The translations under genes were made by a program, and so were the position numbers. Below, in pieces: positions 48,037 to 55,147 of a DNA stretch of 64,000 bases. The first letter of the stretch is position 1. Each line of letters opens with the position of its first letter. The DNA is from Devosia sp. (GTDB taxonomy: Bacteria > Pseudomonadota > Alphaproteobacteria > Rhizobiales > Devosiaceae), in contig NZ_JAQGJM010000008.1 of the NCBI RefSeq assembly GCF_028290625.1, positions 62,001 to 126,000 on the forward strand, given 5' to 3'. Under the pieces are notes generated by a model. That model did no database searches. It was not told the origin of the DNA and saw only the letters and a program-made list of their open reading frames with translations.

Positions 48037-48134
48037 GATCTCCCGGGTTTTTATCCCGCCGTGCTTGGGGCGGATTTCTCCCGCACCAACAGCTGCTCTT
48101 GGTCCTTGCGATGAACGCTGGATCCCTAGCGGCT
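48037..48134 (-). promoter_or_regulatory. ykkC-family (guanidine-I-like) riboswitch 1
   Basis: On the reverse strand the conserved blocks appear in order: GCTAGGGATCCAGC at the 5' end, GGACCAAGAGC in the middle, and ACGGCGGGATAAAAACCCGG GAGA at the 3' end. These are the ykkC consensus blocks (CTAGGGTTCCG, GGTCCGAGAG, ACGGCGGGAYAAAAGCCCGGG). It differs from copy 2 in the middle block and in AAAAACCC. A sigma-54 promoter places the RNA start only a few bases before it. Ligand not proven; the ykkC family also includes ppGpp, PRPP and ADP classes. Confidence 0.8.
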
Positions 48135-48151
48135 AAGCTCAACAGGACTAT

Positions 48152-48167
48152 TGCAAGCCACGTGCCA
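48152..48167 (-). promoter_or_regulatory. Sigma-54 promoter of the ABC unit
   Basis: Reverse strand TGGCACGTGGCTTGCA: a perfect -24/-12 element (GG, 10 bases, GC). The expected RNA start, near 48141, is just ahead of riboswitch 1. Confidence 0.85.
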
Positions 48168-48172
48168 AATGA

Positions 48173-48196
48173 AAAAGCCCGGAAATCCGGGCTTTT
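48173..48196. terminator. Bidirectional intrinsic terminator
   Basis: Perfect 10-base stem AAAAGCCCGG / CCGGGCTTTT with loop AAAT. On the reverse strand it ends the RidA-like transcript just before the sigma-54 promoter of the ABC unit, so the two units are insulated. Confidence 0.9.
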
Positions 48197-48249
48197 AATT
48201 TGTCTGCGGCGGAACAAATGCTTCCTGTATACGCAATACGCTTATTCCT

Positions 48250-48272
48250 TAAGCAGAAGTATGGTCTGCTTA
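48250..48272. repeat. Inverted repeat, possible activator site
   Basis: Perfect arms TAAGCAGA and TCTGCTTA around 7 bases. It lies ~85-100 bases upstream of the sigma-54 promoter of the ABC unit, a usual distance for an enhancer-binding activator. No T-run follows, so it is not an evident terminator. It does not match the NtrC consensus. Confidence 0.4.
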
Positions 48273-48290
48273 TGCGGCGAGCAGTGCTAG

Positions 48291-48707
48291 TTATGGAGAG
48301 TTCGGCTCGAATTCGACGGCGATTGCGTCGATCTCGAAGAGCCATCGCGGATCGGCGAGTGCGTGCACGAAAAGGAATGTCGAAGTGGGGCGGTGCTCGC
48401 CCATGAAGTCGGTCCTGATGGCATTGAAATCCGCCTGCAGTTTGGGCGTCATTTCGACATGTCGCGTGAAATAGAGGCCGGTGCGAACCACATGCTGCGG
48501 GGTCAGCCCTGCCGAACGAAGTACGGCGCTGACATTGTCAAAAGCGAGCTGCGCCTGCTCCAGCAAGCCATCTCCGACCCTGCCATCGACATCGGCGCCG
48601 ACCTGGCCCGACACATAGACAAATCGCCGTACCTTACTGAATTCGAGGCCCCAGCTCAGCGGTCCGACAAGCGGGAGAACTTCTGGTGGATTGTGGATTT
48701 TGAACAT
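48291..48707 (-). CDS. RidA/YjgF-family protein
   Basis: 138 residues of the RidA fold: RFVYVSGQVGAD, LEQAQLAFDNVSAVLRSAGLTPQHVVRTGLYFT, and the end EIDAIAVEF. In enamine/imine deaminase RidA the active Arg sits in PARSCVEV; here the aligned segment is PTSTFLFV, with Ser in that place, so it belongs to an Rid subgroup without the canonical deaminase. It is preceded by a sigma-54 promoter, a ykkC-type riboswitch and a terminator. RidA-like genes accompany triazine, biuret and guanidine catabolism. Confidence 0.88.
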   Translation of the reverse strand: MFKIHNPPEVLPLVGPLSWGLEFSKVRRFVYVSGQVGADVDGRVGDGLLEQAQLAFDNVSAVLRSAGLTPQHVVRTGLYFTRHVEMTPKLQADFNAIRTDFMGEHRPTSTFLFVHALADPRWLFEIDAIAVEFEPNSP

Positions 48708-48758
48708 GCCGATGGGTCCTTTGGTTGGGAACGTTTGGTTGGATAGCTGGGCTGCTGC

Positions 48759-48878
48759 TCAGGTGAGGCGCAGGAAAGCCTGCGCCAACAGCAGCCGGGC
48801 GGGATGTGGGTGGGTTTGCATTGTGCAGATTGGCAATTTCGCCGACGCCGCCTCGGCTCTGCTGGCCTTGAGGCGCAT
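48759..48878 (-). CDS. Small ORF between riboswitch terminator and RidA gene
   Basis: 39 codons from ATG 48878, behind AAAGGGGAATTGAG: opens MRLKASRAEAASAKLPICTM, then THPHPARLLLAQAFLRLT. It is basic and unrelated to known families I can recall. It could be a small protein or a second translational control layer. The stop lies 51 bases before the RidA-like start. Confidence 0.4.
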   Translation of the reverse strand: MRLKASRAEAASAKLPICTMQTHPHPARLLLAQAFLRLT

Positions 48879-48903
48879 CTCAATTCCCCTTTGCGTGTCT
48901 CAC

Positions 48904-48940
48904 AAAAAGGGATCGGCAGAAACCATCGCGCCAATCCCTT
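48904..48940 (-). terminator. Riboswitch expression-platform terminator (RidA unit)
   Basis: Reverse strand arms AAGGGATTGGC and GCCGATCCCTT (one G-T pair) with a 12-base loop, followed by a T-run. It begins about 10 bases after the conserved 3' end of riboswitch 2, a classic placement for a ligand-gated terminator. Confidence 0.8.
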
Positions 48941-48950
48941 GGCTATCGAG

Positions 48951-49054
48951 GTCTCCCGGGCTTTTGTCCCGCCGTGCATCCGCGCGGATGTCTCCCGCGT
49001 GGTCGTAGCTCTCGGACCAGACGCGTTCAAACGGAACGCCGGAACCCTAGCTCC
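48951..49054 (-). promoter_or_regulatory. ykkC-family (guanidine-I-like) riboswitch 2
   Basis: On the reverse strand: GAGCTAGGGTTCCGGCG at the 5' end, CTGGTCCGAGAGCTACGACC in the middle, and CACGGCGGGACAAAAGCC followed by CGGGAGA at the 3' end. Every conserved ykkC block matches. The context (NitT/TauT ATPase, RidA-like gene, nitrogen-ring hydrolase) favours subtype 1, guanidine, an ON switch. Its terminator follows at 48940 and its sigma-54 promoter lies just upstream at 49072. Confidence 0.88.
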
Positions 49055-49071
49055 TTACTCCGGCGCAACGC

Positions 49072-49087
49072 AGCAAGCGCCATGCCA
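49072..49087 (-). promoter_or_regulatory. Sigma-54 promoter of the RidA unit
   Basis: Reverse strand TGGCATGGCGCTTGCT, with GG and GC exactly 10 bases apart. The expected RNA start, near 49060, lies just before riboswitch 2. Confidence 0.8.
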
Positions 49088-49317
49088 AAAGCAAAGAGAC
49101 GAGAAATCAAAGGGATACGCCTCCGCTGGCTTAGCAAGGTGAGCAAACCATGAGCATCGGAGGGTGAAATGGGCAAACTTTGGGCAGAAGGTCATCCAAC
49201 TTAACGATGTGGCCAATGCTTCATTGCTCGTCCGCGCGGCATCGGGAGCAGGCGAGGGCAGGCGCTCCAAGCATTTGCTCAAGGCCAGCGCCGGCGGCGT
49301 CTCGTTTGGACGAAGAC
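49088..49317. other. Shared upstream region of two divergent sigma-54 promoters
   Basis: These 230 bases separate the reverse-strand RidA promoter and the forward hydrolase promoter. Enhancer-binding activator sites are expected here, but I found no clear NtrC dyad (GCAC-N-GTGC). No coding frame is convincing. Confidence 0.45.
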
Positions 49318-49333
49318 TGGCATGCCCCTTGCA
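49318..49333 (+). promoter_or_regulatory. Sigma-54 promoter of the ring-opening amidohydrolase unit
   Basis: TGGCATGCCCCTTGCA, with the -24 GG and -12 GC 10 bases apart. It would start RNA about 20 bases before the small ORF at 49364. No riboswitch intervenes on this side. Confidence 0.85.
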
Positions 49334-49363
49334 GCGTCGTGGCCTGTTGTGAAGGAGGCCCGC

Positions 49364-49462
49364 ATGTCGTTCGGCGAAAGATGTATCCAAAATACCCAAC
49401 GTCTGCAGCGAAGCCATGAGGCGCCCGCTGCCACCGCCGTGTCTCTCGGGAGGCTCTCATGA
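49364..49462 (+). CDS. Short leader ORF coupled to the amidohydrolase
   Basis: 32 residues (MSFGERCIQNTQRLQRSHEA, then PAATAVSLGRLS) from ATG 49364, with AAGGAGG 6 bases upstream, the best ribosome site of the locus. Its stop overlaps the next start (ATGA). The sequence matches no family I know. It may set translation of the downstream gene by coupling. Confidence 0.5.
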   Translation: MSFGERCIQNTQRLQRSHEAPAATAVSLGRLS

Positions 49463-50538
49463 TGCGGCAGGCCAAGGTGCATCGAATTGCAACGACGGCG
49501 CCGGACGATTTGTCGGGCCTGCTTGCTGCGATCGCGGCCGGAACCATCGATCCCCAGGGCATCGTTGCCATTCTGGGCAAGACCGAGGGCAATGGCTGCG
49601 TCAATGATTTCACCCGCGCATTTGCCGTCTCGGCTCTCAAGGCCGGATTGAGCCAGTACCTGGATGCGGGACGGATCAGCCAGATCGCCTATGTCATGTC
49701 GGGCGGCACCGAGGGAGCGCTATCTCCCCATATTTTGGTGCTGGAGCGCGGCGCGGGCGACGGCCCGGGACCGGCCTTGGCGATTGGCAGCGCCTTGACA
49801 TCGGATTTGCCGTCCGAGGGTCTCGGTCGTCTAGCCCAGGTTCGGCTGGTTGCCGACGGCGTGGCTGCGGCCATGGCAGACGCGGGGATTACCGATCCGG
49901 CCGATGTCCACTTCGTGCAGATCAAGTGTCCGCTGCTGACCGCCGAACGGATCGGCGAGGTCGAAGCTCGAGGCGGGAGCGTGGCCACGCGCGATACCCT
50001 CAAATCCATGGGCTTTTCGCGCGGCGCCTCGGCACTGGGTGTGGCCGTAGCGTTGGGGGAACTCGACGTCGAGGCGGTGAGCGACGCCGCCATCGGGCGC
50101 GATATCGCGCTGTGGTCATCGCGCGCCAGCACCTCGGCCGGCATCGAATTGCGCAACCACGAAATTGTCGTGCTGGGGATGAGCGATCAATGGAGTGGGC
50201 CGTTGAGCGTGGACCATGCCGTCATGGCGGATGCGATCGACACCCGCCCGGTGCGCGATGCGCTGGACAGGCTCGGTTTCGGCCATGACGTTCGCGCCGA
50301 GGGGCGACTGGTCGCATTGTTGGCAAAGGCGGAACCGGGAACCACCGGCCTCCTGCGCGGGGCTAGGCACACCATGCTGGACGACAGCGACATCTCGGCG
50401 ACCCGTCACGCCCGCGCCTTTGTCGGCGGCGTGCTTGCAGGACTGGTCGGCAGCTCGGAAATCTTTGTCTCGGGCGGCGCCGAACACCAGGGGCCGGACG
50501 GCGGCGGCCCGGTGGCGCTGATCGCGACCAAAGCCTGA
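49459..50538 (+). CDS. Cyanuric acid amidohydrolase / barbiturase family
   Basis: 359 residues of the ring-opening amidohydrolase (AtzD/TrzD/barbiturase) family. Three repeated units each carry a Lys and a Ser: Lys in ILGKTEGNGCVNDFTR with Ser in VMSGGTEG; Lys in VQIKCPLL with Ser in GFSRGASALGVA; Lys in LLAKAEPG with Ser in FVSGGAEHQGPDGGGPVA. Family enzymes open cyanuric acid to biuret (via carboxybiuret) or barbiturate to ureidomalonate; which one applies cannot be told by eye. GGGAGG precedes ATG 49459. A sigma-54 promoter points to nitrogen control. No biuret hydrolase or allophanate hydrolase is adjacent. Confidence 0.88.
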   Translation: MMRQAKVHRIATTAPDDLSGLLAAIAAGTIDPQGIVAILGKTEGNGCVNDFTRAFAVSALKAGLSQYLDAGRISQIAYVMSGGTEGALSPHILVLERGAGDGPGPALAIGSALTSDLPSEGLGRLAQVRLVADGVAAAMADAGITDPADVHFVQIKCPLLTAERIGEVEARGGSVATRDTLKSMGFSRGASALGVAVALGELDVEAVSDAAIGRDIALWSSRASTSAGIELRNHEIVVLGMSDQWSGPLSVDHAVMADAIDTRPVRDALDRLGFGHDVRAEGRLVALLAKAEPGTTGLLRGARHTMLDDSDISATRHARAFVGGVLAGLVGSSEIFVSGGAEHQGPDGGGPVALIATKA

Positions 50539-50761
50539 CGCCAAGCGGTGACGTCCACAGGACCCAACGCGACCTGACATAGTAGGGGCGGCCAGACCAC
50601 CGTTGGCCGTCGCAAGCCTTTTTTGCCGCGGTAGGATAGCCGTCATTGAAAAAGGGTGACTCCGATCGACCCCTTATATCCATCAATCTGGCACAAGCGT
50701 TCGCCGGTTGGTGAACAGTCAGGGAGTTACGCCGGTCAGTAAATCCCGTTTGATTTCGAGG

Positions 50762-52843
50762 TCACGCCCCCACTAACTCCGGCTTGCCGGTGACGGCGCG
50801 TAGGTGAAGTTCGTCGGCGCGGATGCAAGCGTAGCGATGGTCAAGCGCGCCTTGCAGCTGCGGCTCGATGGCGCGGCAGGCAGGTAGGGCATATCGGCAG
50901 CGGTCGGCGAAGGCGCAACCGCTCAGTTGCTGGCTGGCATCTGGCACATGGCCGCCCAGACGGACGCGATTGTCGTTCCTGGTCACGCCGCGCCCCGGAA
51001 TGGCGGCGAGCAGCGCTTCGGTATAGGGATGGCGCGGATTGCGGAAAATGGCCTCCGTCGTGCCGATCTCGACGATCCGCCCGGCATACATCACCGCCAC
51101 CCGATCGCTGATATTGGCGATGACGCCGAGATCGTGGCTGACGAACAGATAGGTCAGCCCCATCTCGGCCTGCAGGTCTTTCATCATGTTGATGATCTGG
51201 GTCTGCACCGATACGTCGAGTGCCGACACCGCCTCATCGGCAATCACCAACCGCGGCTCCGATGCCAAGGCCCGGGCGATAGCGATGCGTTGCCGCTGGC
51301 CGCCGGAAAAGGCATGCGGATAGCGCTCGGCATAGTCCGGGCTCAGCCCCACCCGCTTGAGCAGCGTCTGCACCCTGGCCTCGATGTCGGCTGCGCTGTG
51401 CCGGCCGTTGACCTGCAGCACCTCCCCGATGATATCGCGCACCCGCATGCGCGGATTGAGCGAGCCGGTGGGATCCTGGAAGATCATCCGGATATCGGTG
51501 CGCATGCGCCTGGCCTCGGCGCCGCGCGCGGTCAGGAGATCGACCGGCTCACGCACCCCGTCGGCAAAGCGGATCGCGCCGCTATCGGCCTGATGCAGCC
51601 CGACAATGGTCTGACCCAGGGTCGACTTGCCGCAGCCGCTTTCGCCGACCAGGCCGAGCGTTTCGCCCGGATAGATATCGAGCGAGACATCGTTGACCGC
51701 CCGCAACGCCCCCACCTTGCGCTGGAAGAAGCCGGCGCGGATGGGAAAATGCTTGTGCAGATCGCGCACGCTGAGCAGTGGTTCCGTGCCGGCGGCTTTA
51801 CGGACGGGCGTAGCACTTATGGCGGCGGCGCGAAGCGGGGTTCGGCTGAACTTGCCGGCTTCGGATCCATAGGCGTGGCAGGCGACCATGTGGTCGGTGC
51901 CCAACTGGGTTTCGAGCACTGGAATAGTGTTGCAAAGACCCGCCAACGCCCACTCGCAGCGTGGATGGAATGAGCAGCCCGTGGGCCGCAAGGCCGGCGG
52001 CGGCACCATGCCGGGGATAGCCTTGAGCGGCGCCTTGAAGTCGCCGTCCAGCCGCGGCATCGAGGCCAGCAGCCCGCGCGTATACGGGTGCTTGGGGTTC
52101 CTCAGCACCTCATTGACCGGCCCGCGCTCGACGATCTTACCGAGATACATCACGGCGATCTCATCGGCGATTTCCGCCACCACGCCCAGATCATGGGTGA
52201 TGAACAACACCGCCATGCCGGTATCGCGCTGCAATTGCGCCAGCAGGTCGAGAATATTGGCCTGCGTGGTGACGTCGAGCGCCGTGGTCGGCTCATCTGC
52301 GATCAACAGGCGGGGCCGGTTGATCAGCGCCATGGCGATCATGGCGCGCTGCCGCTGCCCACCGGACAACTGGAAGGTATAGCTGTCATAGCGCCGGGCC
52401 GGATCGGGCATGCCGACCTGTTCGAGCATCCTAATGCCCTCGGCGCGGGCATCGGCCCGGCTCACCTTGCGGTGCAGCGTCAGCGCTTCGCTGATCTGGT
52501 TACCGATGGTGTAGAGCGGGGACAGGAACGTCATCGGCTCCTGATGGATCATCGCGATATCGGCGCCCCGTACGTCCCGCATGATCGGGCTGGACGACTT
52601 GGTCGCGGCGATATCGAGCACTTTGCCGTCGGGTTGGCGCAGCTTGATCGCGCCACCCGTGATGCGGCCGGGGTGATCGATGACCTGCAGGATTGCCTTG
52701 GCGGTCACCGACTTGCCGCAACCGCTCTCGCCCACTAGGCACAGTGTCTTGCCGGCCGGAATATCCAGATCGAGCCCGGCAACGACCTCCACCGATTGCG
52801 CGAAGGTAATCCTGAGGTCGCGGATTTCTATGAGATTGTCCAT
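50762..52843 (-). CDS. Fused Dpp/Opp-type ABC ATPase (DppD-DppF)
   Basis: 693 residues with two complete ATPase modules. Module 1 has [40 protein letters not shown] and an oligopeptide-transporter C-terminal Cys cluster ([15 protein letters not shown]). Module 2 has [40 protein letters not shown] and a second Cys cluster ([14 protein letters not shown]). In Walker B of module 2 the usual Glu-Pro is Glu-Ala. Last gene of the importer operon, starting 9 bases after the permease gene. Confidence 0.93.
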   Translation of the reverse strand: MDNLIEIRDLRITFAQSVEVVAGLDLDIPAGKTLCLVGESGCGKSVTAKAILQVIDHPGRITGGAIKLRQPDGKVLDIAATKSSSPIMRDVRGADIAMIHQEPMTFLSPLYTIGNQISEALTLHRKVSRADARAEGIRMLEQVGMPDPARRYDSYTFQLSGGQRQRAMIAMALINRPRLLIADEPTTALDVTTQANILDLLAQLQRDTGMAVLFITHDLGVVAEIADEIAVMYLGKIVERGPVNEVLRNPKHPYTRGLLASMPRLDGDFKAPLKAIPGMVPPPALRPTGCSFHPRCEWALAGLCNTIPVLETQLGTDHMVACHAYGSEAGKFSRTPLRAAAISATPVRKAAGTEPLLSVRDLHKHFPIRAGFFQRKVGALRAVNDVSLDIYPGETLGLVGESGCGKSTLGQTIVGLHQADSGAIRFADGVREPVDLLTARGAEARRMRTDIRMIFQDPTGSLNPRMRVRDIIGEVLQVNGRHSAADIEARVQTLLKRVGLSPDYAERYPHAFSGGQRQRIAIARALASEPRLVIADEAVSALDVSVQTQIINMMKDLQAEMGLTYLFVSHDLGVIANISDRVAVMYAGRIVEIGTTEAIFRNPRHPYTEALLAAIPGRGVTRNDNRVRLGGHVPDASQQLSGCAFADRCRYALPACRAIEPQLQGALDHRYACIRADELHLRAVTGKPELVGA

Positions 52844-52851
52844 CGGCGGCC

Positions 52852-54000
52852 TCAATCCGAATAGGGGTCGGCGGCGTCGCGCAGGCCATCGCCGAGAAAA
52901 TTGAGCGCTAGCACTGCGATCACCACCGCGCCGCCCGGCAACAGCAGCCAGGGCGCCGAGGCGATGGTGCGCACATTCTGCGCCTCCTGCAGCAGCACGC
53001 CCCAACTGACGATGGGCGTGCGCAGGCCGATGCCGAGGTAGCTCAGCGCAGTTTCCGCCAGGATCATTCCGGGAATAGCCAGCGACACAGTGGCGATGAT
53101 GTGGCTCAAGAAGCTGGGCAGCATGTGGCGGAAGATGACGCGCACCGGTCCGCAGCCATCGAGCCGCGCCGCCTTGACGAAATCCTCGCTGCGCATGGCC
53201 AGGAACCGGCCCCGCACCACGCGCGCCAGGCTGGTCCAGCCCAGCACCGACAGGATGATGGTGATGAGGAAATAGACCTGGAGCGGCGGCACCGATGGGG
53301 GAATGGCGGCCGCCAGGCCGATCCATAGCGGAATGGCGGGCACCGACTGCACGAACTCGATGAGGCGCTGGATAATGTTGTCGGTGACGCCGCCGAACAG
53401 GCCCGAAATACCGCCGATGAGGATGCCGAACACTAGGCTCAGCGCCACCCCGATCAGCCCGATGGTCATGGAAATGCGCGTGCCGTAGATGGTGCGGCTC
53501 AGAATATCGCGGCCGAGACGGTCGGCCCCGGCGATGAAAAACGGTTGCCCCGCCTGCACCGGACCGAACAGATGCCGATCGGTCGGGATCAGGCCGAGCA
53601 GCCGGTAGGGTTCACCCTGCACGAACAGGCTAATATCGATGGGCTGTTCCGGATCGGGCACGAAGGTACGGCGGCCGGAATTGTAGTCGATCTTGGACGC
53701 ATAGGCGTCGACATGGGGCGCAAAGTACCAGCCATTGCCGTCGTCGCGGCCCCATTGGATCGACTGGGGCGGCGCGTAGCTATAGGCCGGGTTATAAGCT
53801 TCCAGAGTCACCGGCGCGAGGAACTCGGGGATCAGCGCCACAACGTAGGCCAGGGTGACGACCACGCCACCGGCCACGCCCAGCTTGTGGCGCAGGAATT
53901 TCTGCCAAACCAGCGCCCAGTGGCCATCATAGCCGCGGCCCTTCTGATGCTTGACGGTGACAGCGGCGACGAGCCCGGCGGTTTCGTTTGAGGTGCTCAT
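52852..54000 (-). CDS. Opp/Dpp-type ABC permease (DppC-like)
   Basis: 382 residues. After a cytoplasmic start and helix 1 (LGVAGGVVVTLAYVVALIPEF) comes a long periplasmic insert containing NPAYSYAPPQSIQWGRDD. This is followed by the LGRDILSRTIYGTRISMTIG core and the EAA loop FVKAARLDGCGPVRVIFRHMLP. The long insert is typical of permeases for oligosaccharide-type family-5 systems. Two bases separate it from the DppB-like stop region, indicating one operon. Confidence 0.92.
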   Translation of the reverse strand: MSTSNETAGLVAAVTVKHQKGRGYDGHWALVWQKFLRHKLGVAGGVVVTLAYVVALIPEFLAPVTLEAYNPAYSYAPPQSIQWGRDDGNGWYFAPHVDAYASKIDYNSGRRTFVPDPEQPIDISLFVQGEPYRLLGLIPTDRHLFGPVQAGQPFFIAGADRLGRDILSRTIYGTRISMTIGLIGVALSLVFGILIGGISGLFGGVTDNIIQRLIEFVQSVPAIPLWIGLAAAIPPSVPPLQVYFLITIILSVLGWTSLARVVRGRFLAMRSEDFVKAARLDGCGPVRVIFRHMLPSFLSHIIATVSLAIPGMILAETALSYLGIGLRTPIVSWGVLLQEAQNVRTIASAPWLLLPGGAVVIAVLALNFLGDGLRDAADPYSD

Positions 54001-54002
54001 CC

Positions 54003-54995
54003 CTACCCCTGCTGATAGCGAATGCGTGGATCGAGCCAGGCGAGCAGCAGGTCGCTCAGCAACGTGCCGATCACCACCAGCACGCTCAGCATCAAGATGA
54101 AGCTGGCCGCCATATACATGTCCTGCGTCCGCAACGCGTCGAGCAGCAACGGCCCGGTGGTCTGCAGGCCCATGACGATAGCCACGATGGTGCCGCCGGA
54201 AACGATCTCGACGAAGATGTCATTCTGGCCGGAGACGAACGGGTTCAGCGCGTGGCGCAGTGGATATTTCATCAGCAGCCCGAATTCACCCTTGCCCTTG
54301 GCGCGGGCGGCGGTGACGTAGGGTTTGTGCAATTCATCCATCAGATTGGCGCGGATGATGCGGATGACGCTGGCCGTGCCGGCGGTACCGAGAACGATCA
54401 TCGGCAACCAGAGGTGGTTGAGCAGGTCGACTACGCGATCCCAGCTCCACGGCGCCTCAAGATATTGCGGTGAAAACAGCCCGCCAACATTCATGCCGAA
54501 CCAGGCAAAGGCGAGATACATCACTGCCAGCGCCAGGAGGAAATTGGGAATGGCCAGCCCGAGGAACCCCAGAAACGTCGCGAGGTAATCGCCGGCCGAA
54601 TAGCGGCGGACTGCCGAATAGATGCCGATGGGTATGGCGATGACCCAGATGAAGAGGAGGCTCGCTACCGACAGGACCAGCGTCAGGCCCAGGCGAGGCC
54701 AGATCACATCCTTGACCGGCAGATTGAAGGAGAACGAATAGCCGAAATCGCCGCGCAGCACGACGCCACTGATCCAGTGCCAGTATTGCACCATGATCGG
54801 CAAATCGAGGCCATAGGCACGCCGCATGGCATCCTGCTCGGCCATCGGCATGACGTCGCCAGCGGCGGCAGACGTTTCGGCCAGGCGGGTAACATAGTCG
54901 CCCGGCGGAATGGCGATGACGAGGAACGAAATCAGCGAGACCGCGATCAGGGCGGGGATCACGTAGATGATCCGGCGCAGCATGAACGAACCCAT
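54003..54995 (-). CDS. Opp/Dpp-type ABC permease (DppB-like)
   Basis: 330 residues: MLRRIIYVIPALIAVSLISF, DLPIMVQYWHWISGVVLRGD, GYSFSFNLPVKDVI, and the EAA loop YVTAARAKGKGEFGLLMKY, then PLRHALNPF. ATG 54995 has GAGGAG 6 bases upstream. It is preceded by a strong hairpin after the binding-protein gene. Confidence 0.92.
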   Translation of the reverse strand: MGSFMLRRIIYVIPALIAVSLISFLVIAIPPGDYVTRLAETSAAAGDVMPMAEQDAMRRAYGLDLPIMVQYWHWISGVVLRGDFGYSFSFNLPVKDVIWPRLGLTLVLSVASLLFIWVIAIPIGIYSAVRRYSAGDYLATFLGFLGLAIPNFLLALAVMYLAFAWFGMNVGGLFSPQYLEAPWSWDRVVDLLNHLWLPMIVLGTAGTASVIRIIRANLMDELHKPYVTAARAKGKGEFGLLMKYPLRHALNPFVSGQNDIFVEIVSGGTIVAIVMGLQTTGPLLLDALRTQDMYMAASFILMLSVLVVIGTLLSDLLLAWLDPRIRYQQG

Positions 54996-55101
54996 TTGAT
55001 CTCCTCTCTGGCAGAACTGCGAGGTCGTGGCGGTATGGTCCAGCGCATGCTGGAAAACAGGCCAGCTCCGCAAAGGGATTGAACGAAGCCGGCCCGAAGT
55101 T

Positions 55102-55129
55102 GGACGGCCCCGGGTTGCCGGGGCCGTCC
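55102..55129 (-). terminator. Intercistronic hairpin between binding protein and permease genes
   Basis: A perfect 12-base stem (GGACGGCCCCGG / CCGGGGCCGTCC) with loop of 4, no T-run, 19 bases after the stop of the binding-protein gene. Likely a stabilising or partially terminating hairpin. Confidence 0.7.
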
Positions 55130-55147
55130 TGCTCGTGGAGGAACTTG

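Noticed and set aside
49088..49317. NtrC enhancer dyads between the divergent sigma-54 promoters
   Set aside because: I looked for GCAC ... GTGC pairs at the usual spacing and found none that is convincing; activator identity is left open.
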